From: a bacterium
GTDB taxonomy: Bacteria; Acidobacteriota; Polarisedimenticolia; Polarisedimenticolales; Polarisedimenticolaceae
Length of the DNA stretch: 64,000 nt
Reading direction: 5' to 3'
Assembly: GCA_024226515.1 (NCBI GenBank)
Contig: JAAELQ010000281.1
Coordinates: forward strand, 28,829-92,828
Shown: piece after piece, positions 36,505 to 43,920 of the stretch
Numbering within the stretch: the first letter of the stretch is position 1
Layout of the letters: the number at the start of each line of letters is the position of its first letter
Program-made: the position numbers and the translations under genes
Notes under the pieces: model-generated
The model's input: the letters and a program-made list of their open reading frames with translations, nothing else
What the model was told of the DNA's origin: nothing
The model's database searches: none

Positions 36505-39500
36505 TCAAGGGAGCTCGCAGGCGTCTCCCACACTGTCGCCGTTCGAGTCATCCTGCGATGGGTTTGCCGTGTCGGGGCAGTTGTCGCAGGCGTCGCCGAA
36601 CCGATCGCCGTTCGCGTACCACGCGATCGTCTCTTCGTGTTCGGACGCGGACAGGATGTCCAAGGTCCCGTTACCGTCGAGGTCCGCCGCGTACATGGAG
36701 CCCGCGGCGTCCGCGATCACCCGGGCCGGTCCGAACCCGGTGCCGTTCAGGTTCTTGTACCAGATGAGGCGGAAGTCTTGGGGGGCGAGCAGATCGACGT
36801 AACCGTCAGCGTCCAGATCGGCCGCGAAGGGGACTCCCGGTTCCCACGCGCCATCAATGATGACCCGGGTCGTGAACTCCCCCGAACCGTCCAGATTCTC
36901 GTGCCAGGCGATGACCTCGTAGCTCGAAGCCGACAGCAGATCGGGATCACCGTCCCGGTCGACGTCGGCCACGGCGATCGAGGCTCCGCCGTTCAAACCG
37001 CCCGAAATCACTCGTCGCGGCGCGAAGCTCCCCAGTCCGTTGACGTTCTCGTGCCATCCGATCACGTCGCCGGCGGACAGGATGTCGATATCCCCGTCAC
37101 CGTCCACGTCGGCGGTGACAACCGATCGGGTAACGAGCTCGTCCGAGATCACCCGTCCGAGCCCGAATCTCCCCCTCGCATCGAGGTTTTCGTGCCACGC
37201 GATCGCGCCGGCGTTACTGTCTGATGAGAGGACGTCGAGGTCGCCGTCACCGTCGATGTCCTCGGCGAGGACCGCAGCACCGTCGATCGAGATCGCGTGC
37301 TCTGGCCACGGGCTCCCTTCCGTGCCCGGGTTCTCGTGCCACGCGGTGGCGGACAGAACGTCGAGATCCCCGTCGCCGTCCACGTCCGCAGCGAGACTCT
37401 TGACGGCACTCGCTTCGGCCGTGATCACGTGCCGCTGCCAGACGCCGCCCGCGCCGTCGAGGTTTTCATGCCACGACGTGCCGGAAAGCGCGTCGAGATC
37501 TCCATCCCCGTCGATATCCGCGGCCGCAACGGATCGACCGGACCCGATCGCCTGCCGACCTCCGAACTGGCTCAGGTCGGAGTTTCGTTGGTCGGCGTTG
37601 GTCGCCGCGGAGCAGTTGTCGCACGGGTCGCCCCAACCGTCTTCGTCGAGGTCCGCCTGGCCGGGATTGGCCGCGGCTGGGCAGTTGTCTTCGTCGGCGC
37701 AGAGGCCGTCCGAGTCGCCGTCGTCGTCGGGATCGTTCGGGCAGTCGTCGCACAGATCGCCCACGGAGTCGCCGTCGGCGTCCTCCTGTCCCGGGTTCGC
37801 CGTGGCCGGACACGTATCGCAGTGATCTCCCGCCCCGTCTCGATCGACATCCTGCTGACCGGGATTGAACCTGAACGGGCAGTTGTCCTCGTCGGCACAC
37901 AGTCCGTCGGAGTCGCCGTCGTTGTCCGGATCGTTCGGGCAGTCGTCGCAGGGATCGCCCTCGGCGTCCCCGTCGACATCCTCTTGACTGGGATTGCTCA
38001 TGAGGGGGCAGTTGTCCTCGTCGGCGCATGATCCGTCGGTGTCGCCGTCGTTGTCGGGATCGTTCGGGCAGTCGTCGCACAGGTCGCCCACCGCATCGCC
38101 GTCAGCGTCTTCCTGACCCGGGTTCGCGGTGGCCGGACACGTATCGCAGAGATCTCCCACTCCGTCTCCATCGAGATCTTCTTGCGCGGTGTTGGCGATC
38201 AGCGGGCAGTTGTCCTCGCCGGCACACAGCCCGTCGGTGTCGGCGTCGTTGTCCGGATCGTTGACGCAGTCGTCGCACGGATCGCCCACGGTGTCTCCGT
38301 CGAGATCTTCCTGGCCGGGGTTGGCGATCAGCGGGCAGTTGTCCGTGTCGGCACACAGTCCGTCGTCGTCGCCGTCGTCGTCCGGATCGTCCGGGCAGGG
38401 GTCCACGTCTCCGCAAGATCCGTCGGCGTCCCGGTCGTCGTCCGGATCGTTGGGGCAGAGGTCGCAGAGATCGCCCGCTCCGTCTCCGTCCGTGTCGATC
38501 TGATCCGGGTTCGCCGTGAAGTCGCAGTTGTCGAGTCGGTCCTGAACCGCGTCGCCGTCACTGTCGGTCTCACCCGTCCCGTCCAGCGCTATGACGGCGA
38601 CCTTGTCCTCCGGCGCATCGAACCCCAGCGTCAGCGTGCCGAGAAGCCGGCCCGGTGCGTCGGGCTGGAATCGAACGTTCAGATCCGCCTGATCTCCGGG
38701 ATCGAGGCGCGAGAACTCGCTTTGCGCCACGAATCGACCGTCGGAAGACTGCAGACTCGTGAGCGTCAGCGTGACGTCGCTCCGGTTCGTCAGCCGGACC
38801 CGGCGAGTTCGCCGGCCTCCAACCGCGACGCCCGAGAAGTCGAGGCTCCGTGGGCTGACGAAGAGGTCGAGACTCGATCTCGCCAGCAGCGGAAGACGCA
38901 CCTCACCGAAGCCGTCGTCGTCCGTGTCGGGCCGCTCAGGATCGTCCGATTCGAGCACCAGCTCGCCCGAGAAGACTCCGGCGCGCGTCGGCGTGAACTC
39001 GACTGTCACCTCGACGAATCCGAACGGGGGAACGGTGAACGGGGAGGTGAAGAACGACGTCCATTCGGGCTCCGTGGTTTCCACGTCGTTCACGCGCAGC
39101 TCGAAGAAACCGAAGTTCGAGATACGCAGCGTCTTGCGCGACGTCATGCCGGCATCGACCTCGCCGAAATCCAGTCGCGCGGGAGCGAAGCCGATCCTCT
39201 GGCCAGGGGCCTCTCCGGTAACGTCGTTCACGGCGACGTCCAGCGTCCCCGCGAAGCGGACACCCGGAACCTCGTGGTCGTCGGCGCTGAGCAGCGATGG
39301 GAGCAGGCGCCGGGACGGAGCGAAGGCCAGCCTGGCCGCGCCCTCACGTCTCGGCCGAAACATCAGGCTGATCAGCGGCAGTTCGCCGGAGCTTGCGCCG
39401 TCCTGTGCCGGCAAGCGGGTTACGGCGATTTCCACTCGGCCGGGCGTGCTCGTCTCGACCGAGTAGAGCTGCCCCGGGCCGCCCGAGAAGTAGGTGCCCT

Positions 39501-42039
39501 GCGCGAAGCCGACGAACTGCAGGACCTGTCCTTGATCGCCATCGGTGTGCCCGAATGTGACGGCGAAGTCGGCGGCGGCAGCGCTTCGCGACGCATCGTG
39601 AACCAGTACGTCAATTGCGAACAGGTCTCCCTCGGACGTGGTCGGTCGCATCGTGATCGTGTCGGACGCGGCGACCGAGGGCCCGTCGAGCGCAGCGCGC
39701 AGGGACGATGCCTCTCGAGACAGCGTGCCGAGGCGTGACGCGACGTGAGTCAGGTCGATGCCGTCAATCGTGCCGTCCAGATCGACGTCGGCGTTGCGCC
39801 GGTAGCCCGGAGCGTCCGCCAGCAGGCCGGCGAGCCGCCGGACCGCCACCGCGTCGAAGCCGTCGATGCGGTTGGAGCCGTTGACGTCGGCCCGCTCGCC
39901 GAGTCGCTGGAACACGAGGCTCAACGACGCGCTGCCCTGATTGACGACGACCAGGTCCACCGCCCCGTCGTCGTTGAATTCGCCCGCGGTGACGAACCGA
40001 GGGTCTCTCCCGACGCCGAGGTCGACCGTCTTCCGAAAGTCCCCCTGAGCATCTCCCAACCGGATGCTCAGGAACCCACGCGAGTCGACGATTGCCAGGT
40101 CGATGGCGTCGTCCTCGTTCAGGTCGTTCGCGGCGACCCATCGATGAGAACCGCTCACCTCCCCGGTCGCGTCGAAGCCTCCCTCTCCGTCGCCCTCGAA
40201 TATTCGTGTTGCATTTCCGCGTGGCACGACGACCGCGAGGTCCTCCGCACCATCGGCGTTGAAGTCACCGATCGCGACGGATTCAGGGCTGCCGCCCAGT
40301 TCGACGCGCGTCGCCTGCTCGAAGCCGCCCGACCCGTCGCCCAGCAGGATCGTCAGGGCACAGTAAGTCGGCCTCGAGCAGTTCGTTTCCGTCCGGCTTC
40401 CGACCGCGAGGTCGGCACGGTCGTCGCCGTTGAATTCTCCCACGACGACGAGAGGCGCGCGCCAGCCCATGGTCAATTCGGCCGCGATATCGAAACGCCC
40501 GTTCCCCTCGCCCAGCAGGATGCCCACGCTGTGGGAGCCCGGACCCTCGTTCGCGACGGCCAGGTCCGCATGGCCGTCGCCGTTGAACTCGCCGACCGCG
40601 ATGGATATCACGTTCCCGATCTCGATCTCCGCCGCGGTGTCGAAGCCGCCACTCTCCTCGCCGAGCAGGATGCTCAGGTCGGGTGCGGCCGGGCCATGGC
40701 CGGGAAGGGCCAGATCCGCGCGGCCGTCGCCGTTGAAGTCACCGACGGTGGGATAGACCGACTGCATCCCGAGTCGCGTCGCGAACTCGAAGTCGCCCCG
40801 TCCGTCGCCGAGCCAGATGCTCACCGGATCGTAGGTGTGCCCCACGACCAGGTCCGTGTTGCCGTCGCCGTTGAAGTCGGCCGCGGCCGTGGATCGAGGA
40901 GAGCTCCCCACCGGGATCTCCGCCGCGCCGCCGAGGCCCCCGTTCCCGTCACCGAGCATGATGGAGATCCCGACCCAGCTGGCCGCGGCCAGGTCCACCG
41001 CACCGTCGAGGTCGAAGTCGTCGACGGCAAGGGCGCCGTGCAGATGCGCGTGCGTCGTCGCCGCGAATCCGCCGCGCCCGTCACCGAGCAGAATCGTGAG
41101 CTCGCCGCCGCTGGACACGGCGATGTCCGCTCGACCATCGCCGTTCAGGTCGGCCACGGCCAACCCGTCGGCAACCACACCGTGAATGGCGATCTCGCTC
41201 GGGGACTCGAAACCGCCGCGTCCATCTCCCAGCAGGATGCTCAAGCCCTCGGTCACGGTTCCGACCGCCAGGTCCGCGTTGCCGTCGTTGTCGAAGTCTT
41301 CGGCGGCAACGGTTGTCGGATGGCGCCCCGCGTCGAATTCCGTCTCGGCCGCGAAGCCTCCGTTCCCGTCGCCGAGCGAGACGCTCACGGTGCTCGAGTC
41401 ATAACTGGCGACCGCCAGATCGACGTTGCCGTCGTCGTCGAAATCCGCGACCGCGATGGCGCCTGGGGAATGCGCGCCGGGCCCCGCCACCGACTCGAAG
41501 CCTCCCGTCCCGTCGCCGAGCAGGATACTCACCGCACCGGTGCCCGGGACACTGACGGCGAGATCGGTGTTGCCGTCGTTGTCGAACTCCGCCACAACAA
41601 CGGAGTGGGGACGTTGCCCCATGTCGATTGTCTCCGCCGGTTCGAAGCCGCCCACCCCGTCACCGAGCAGGATCTTGACCAAGTGGCCGGAGAAGTCGGT
41701 GATAGCCAGGTCCGCGGCGCCGTCGCCGTTGAACTCGCCGACGGCGACGCGCCCACCGCCGATGCCGAGTTCCGTTCCCTCGAGAAAACCGCCCTGACCG
41801 TCGCCGAGGAAGACGTGGACGGAGTCACGGGAGACGCCGACCAGATCCGCGGCGGCGTCTCCGTTGAGATCACCGACGGCGACGGCTGCGGCTCCGGGCG
41901 AGAGCAGCGTCCGCGCCGGGCCGAACAGCTCCGCCGACCGCAGCGGGGGAGACGTCCAGCACCACGACAAACAGATCAGCCCGGCGACCACAGACCGCCT
42001 GGCTACCGCTCGAGTGTCGTGACTCCGCCGGATCCGCAT
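36505..42039 (-). CDS. Giant exported multidomain protein: FG-GAP, dockerin, cohesin, ASH and TSP3 repeats
   Basis: 1844 residues with a signal peptide (SVVAGLICLSWCWTSPPLRSA). Rough order: residues 40-710, about 17 FG-GAP/VCBS repeats of near 39 residues (FLGDGQGGF, VGEFNGDGAADLAI); 710-770, a dockerin type I pair of calcium loops (DVNGSNRIDGFDAVAVRRL; DVDLDGTIDGIDLTHVASRL); 785-930, a cohesin-like beta domain (GDLFAIDVLVHDASRS, PGRVEIAVTRLP); 940-1150, two ASH/Hydin-like domains (LDFGEVDAG, LDFSGVAVGG); 1160-1490, Asp-rich thrombospondin type-3 repeats; 1493-1826, seven repeats containing DGDGDLDxLS and IAWHENLDG. Calcium-dependent surface or matrix role inferred. ATG 42039 is the start. 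Convergent with the DUF1702 gene. Confidence 0.88.
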   Translation of the reverse strand: MRIRRSHDTRAVARRSVVAGLICLSWCWTSPPLRSAELFGPARTLLSPGAAAVAVGDLNGDAAADLVGVSRDSVHVFLGDGQGGFLEGTELGIGGGRVAVGEFNGDGAADLAITDFSGHLVKILLGDGVGGFEPAETIDMGQRPHSVVVAEFDNDGNTDLAVSVPGTGAVSILLGDGTGGFESVAGPGAHSPGAIAVADFDDDGNVDLAVASYDSSTVSVSLGDGNGGFAAETEFDAGRHPTTVAAEDFDNDGNADLAVGTVTEGLSILLGDGRGGFESPSEIAIHGVVADGLAVADLNGDGRADIAVSSGGELTILLGDGRGGFAATTHAHLHGALAVDDFDLDGAVDLAAASWVGISIMLGDGNGGLGGAAEIPVGSSPRSTAAADFNGDGNTDLVVGHTYDPVSIWLGDGRGDFEFATRLGMQSVYPTVGDFNGDGRADLALPGHGPAAPDLSILLGEESGGFDTAAEIEIGNVISIAVGEFNGDGHADLAVANEGPGSHSVGILLGEGNGRFDIAAELTMGWRAPLVVVGEFNGDDRADLAVGSRTETNCSRPTYCALTILLGDGSGGFEQATRVELGGSPESVAIGDFNADGAEDLAVVVPRGNATRIFEGDGEGGFDATGEVSGSHRWVAANDLNEDDAIDLAIVDSRGFLSIRLGDAQGDFRKTVDLGVGRDPRFVTAGEFNDDGAVDLVVVNQGSASLSLVFQRLGERADVNGSNRIDGFDAVAVRRLAGLLADAPGYRRNADVDLDGTIDGIDLTHVASRLGTLSREASSLRAALDGPSVAASDTITMRPTTSEGDLFAIDVLVHDASRSAAAADFAVTFGHTDGDQGQVLQFVGFAQGTYFSGGPGQLYSVETSTPGRVEIAVTRLPAQDGASSGELPLISLMFRPRREGAARLAFAPSRRLLPSLLSADDHEVPGVRFAGTLDVAVNDVTGEAPGQRIGFAPARLDFGEVDAGMTSRKTLRISNFGFFELRVNDVETTEPEWTSFFTSPFTVPPFGFVEVTVEFTPTRAGVFSGELVLESDDPERPDTDDDGFGEVRLPLLARSSLDLFVSPRSLDFSGVAVGGRRTRRVRLTNRSDVTLTLTSLQSSDGRFVAQSEFSRLDPGDQADLNVRFQPDAPGRLLGTLTLGFDAPEDKVAVIALDGTGETDSDGDAVQDRLDNCDFTANPDQIDTDGDGAGDLCDLCPNDPDDDRDADGSCGDVDPCPDDPDDDGDDDGLCADTDNCPLIANPGQEDLDGDTVGDPCDDCVNDPDNDADTDGLCAGEDNCPLIANTAQEDLDGDGVGDLCDTCPATANPGQEDADGDAVGDLCDDCPNDPDNDGDTDGSCADEDNCPLMSNPSQEDVDGDAEGDPCDDCPNDPDNDGDSDGLCADEDNCPFRFNPGQQDVDRDGAGDHCDTCPATANPGQEDADGDSVGDLCDDCPNDPDDDGDSDGLCADEDNCPAAANPGQADLDEDGWGDPCDNCSAATNADQRNSDLSQFGGRQAIGSGRSVAAADIDGDGDLDALSGTSWHENLDGAGGVWQRHVITAEASAVKSLAADVDGDGDLDVLSATAWHENPGTEGSPWPEHAISIDGAAVLAEDIDGDGDLDVLSSDSNAGAIAWHENLDARGRFGLGRVISDELVTRSVVTADVDGDGDIDILSAGDVIGWHENVNGLGSFAPRRVISGGLNGGASIAVADVDRDGDPDLLSASSYEVIAWHENLDGSGEFTTRVIIDGAWEPGVPFAADLDADGYVDLLAPQDFRLIWYKNLNGTGFGPARVIADAAGSMYAADLDGNGTLDILSASEHEETIAWYANGDRFGDACDNCPDTANPSQDDSNGDSVGDACELP
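37560..38560. repeat. Tandem repeats coding for thrombospondin type-3 units
   Basis: Imperfect tandem units, mostly 75-120 bases, inside the giant gene. Each encodes a calcium-binding unit such as CPNDPDNDGDTDGxCADEDNCP followed by NPGQEDxDGDxxGDxC. Sequence units like GCAGTTGTCCTCGTCGGC recur many times, which marks recent duplication. The array is coding in one frame throughout. Confidence 0.8.
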
Positions 42040-42216
42040 CTGGACCTCGCGATGAAGCGCTCCATCTTGAGGCCGATCGTCTCATATCAGACCGGCGCCG
42101 ACAATACAGCCGCCGGCACCTCACGGCTGTTCGCGCAACGCGCACGAACGATCGCCACCCGCTGAAGCGCGGACCATCGACCTCGCGCTCGATAACCGAC
42201 CCGGACGGGCCTCTGC

Positions 42217-42236
42217 CGGGCTTCCCCCGAAGCCCG
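42217..42236. repeat. Perfect 8-base inverted repeat in the divergent promoter region
   Basis: CGGGCTTC (42217-42224) and GAAGCCCG (42229-42236) flank a CCCC loop, in the 209-base gap between the giant gene and the histidine kinase gene, just ahead of the kinase start. It could be an operator or a leader hairpin. No convincing -10/-35 boxes stand out in the gap. Confidence 0.4.
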
Positions 42237-42248
42237 TTCCCCCGAATA

Positions 42249-43901
42249 ATGGATCGTGCGAGTACCGGCCATGGGAGAGGGGTGGACCAGGTGGCGGGTG
42301 TCGAGATCACGCTGGTAACGGCGCAAGACGAACGCACGAAGCGGCAGTACCTCCTCGAGGAGCGCGAGATCACGGTCGGCCGGGGTCGGGAGAATACGAT
42401 CACGGTGTGCGACGCTCGCGTTTCGCGCCAGCATCTGCGCATCACGTGTCTCGCCGACGCGTACACGATCGAGAACCTCTCGGACCGAAACCCGCTCCTG
42501 GTGAACGGCGAGCACGTGCGTGGCGCCACGCTGCGCGATGGCGACCAGATCGGAATCGGCGACTCGTCACTCTTCTTCCGTCATGCGCCCGCGGAGAAGG
42601 CGACCGAGATCTCGCAGTCGACCTGTATCACGATCGATGCGCGTGACTCCGATGCGCTGCTGGCGGGTCTGGACGAAGAGGATGTCGGCGATCTGCAACG
42701 TGCCAAGGCGGACCTGACGTCGCTGTACCGGACAGGCCGGGAGCTCAGCGTTTCCCTGAGCTCGGCCGATCTGTGCTCGAAGACGCTCGAATCGATCGTG
42801 GTCCACATGGACTCGGTCGACTGCTGTTCGTTGCATCTGCTGGACGCTGAGTCCGGCGCTCTCGAGTGTCGCGCGATCCGCTTCCGATCCGGGAAGCCGG
42901 AGGGCCTCCCGGACGCCTTCAGCCATACGATCCTGAATCAGGTCCAGGCGGAGCGAAAGGCGGTCCTGTCGTTCGACGCCCAGGGCGACGATCGGTTCGT
43001 CGCCGCCCCGAGCGTCGCATCGCTCAGCATACGGTCGGCGATGTGTGTCCCGATCCAGGTTCAGACGCGCCTCACCGGCGTGCTGCAGGCGCACACTCAG
43101 CGGACGAACCGTCGCTCTACAGTCAACGATCTGAAGCTGCTGACGGCCTTCGGGATGATGGCGGGGCCGGCGATCGAGAACGCGTTGCTGTACGAGGGTA
43201 TCGATGCCGAGCGGCGCGTCCAGCAGGACAAGGCGAAGATGATGCAGGTCATGTTGCACGAGTTGAAGTCACCGATCGCGGGGGCGCGGATGCTGGCGGA
43301 CACGCTCCGCATGCAGACCTTGCCGCCCGAGAAGCGGGCGCACGTTCAGGACCGCATCGTCACGCGTCTGGACGACATGCTGGAGTGGATCAAGGACTCG
43401 CTCGATCTGTCGAAGCTCAAGTCCGGCGAGCTGCTCGGCGAGAGCCGGCGACTCGACATCGCGCAGCTCACCGAGGAGATCGTCGCCGAGTATCGCGAGC
43501 AGGCCGAAGCGAAGGGGCTCACCTGCAGCGTCGAGACGCCGCCCGGGCCGCTGTTCGCCTCCATGCCCGAGGCGGGGTTCCGGCTGGTGTTGTCCAACCT
43601 CGTGTCGAACGCGGTGAAGTACACCCCCGAGGGCAACGTGTGCGTGCGGGTATCCGAGAGCGAGGGTGAGGCGGTCGTGGCGGTCAGCGACAGCGGGATC
43701 GGCATCCCCGCCGCCGACGTGCCGAAGATGTTCGCCGAGTTCTTCCGCGCATCGAATGCGCGCGCGTCGAGCATCGAGGGGTCGGGCGTCGGTCTGGCGA
43801 GCGTCAAGTGCATCGTCGAGGGCGTGGGCGGAACGCTGGGGCTCGATTCCGAGGAAGGCAGGGGCTCGACGTTCACCGTGCGGCTGCCGATGGAGGATTG
43901 A
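42249..43901 (+). CDS. FHA-GAF sensor histidine kinase
   Basis: Up to 550 residues, without transmembrane helices, so cytosolic. Residues 20-110: FHA domain (REITVGRGRENTITVCDARVSRQHLRI, LSDRNPLLVNG), which binds phosphothreonine. Residues 150-315: GAF domain (LTSLYRTGRELSVSLSSADLC, SAMCVPIQV). Residues 325-395: dimerisation helix with the phosphoacceptor His337 in VMLHELKSPIAGARM. Residues 430-550: ATPase domain with N box LSNLVSNAVKY, DSGIGI and GSGVGLASVK. ATG 42249 lacks a ribosome site; GTG 42282 or 42291, after GGGAGAGG, may be the true start. No response regulator is adjacent. FHA links it to Ser/Thr kinases such as the one at 59545, an inference. Confidence 0.92.
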   Translation: MDRASTGHGRGVDQVAGVEITLVTAQDERTKRQYLLEEREITVGRGRENTITVCDARVSRQHLRITCLADAYTIENLSDRNPLLVNGEHVRGATLRDGDQIGIGDSSLFFRHAPAEKATEISQSTCITIDARDSDALLAGLDEEDVGDLQRAKADLTSLYRTGRELSVSLSSADLCSKTLESIVVHMDSVDCCSLHLLDAESGALECRAIRFRSGKPEGLPDAFSHTILNQVQAERKAVLSFDAQGDDRFVAAPSVASLSIRSAMCVPIQVQTRLTGVLQAHTQRTNRRSTVNDLKLLTAFGMMAGPAIENALLYEGIDAERRVQQDKAKMMQVMLHELKSPIAGARMLADTLRMQTLPPEKRAHVQDRIVTRLDDMLEWIKDSLDLSKLKSGELLGESRRLDIAQLTEEIVAEYREQAEAKGLTCSVETPPGPLFASMPEAGFRLVLSNLVSNAVKYTPEGNVCVRVSESEGEAVVAVSDSGIGIPAADVPKMFAEFFRASNARASSIEGSGVGLASVKCIVEGVGGTLGLDSEEGRGSTFTVRLPMED

Positions 43902-43902
43902 T

Positions 43903-43920
43903 CCGGCCCTACGGAGCCGG
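43903..43920. terminator. Possible bidirectional hairpin between convergent genes
   Basis: CCGGC (43903-43907) and GCCGG (43916-43920) can pair around an eight-base loop at the kinase/ASPIC gene junction. The stem is short and lacks a T-run, so termination is a weak inference. Confidence 0.2.

Noticed and set aside
37560..38560. Regularly spaced repeated sequences that could look like a CRISPR array
   Set aside because: The repeats are coding throughout in one frame (thrombospondin type-3 units), spacers are not unique sequences of constant length, and no cas gene is in the window.
39745..42165. 806-residue plus-strand frame opposite the FG-GAP repeats
   Set aside because: It mirrors the repeated DNA of the giant gene and has no start signal; a shadow.
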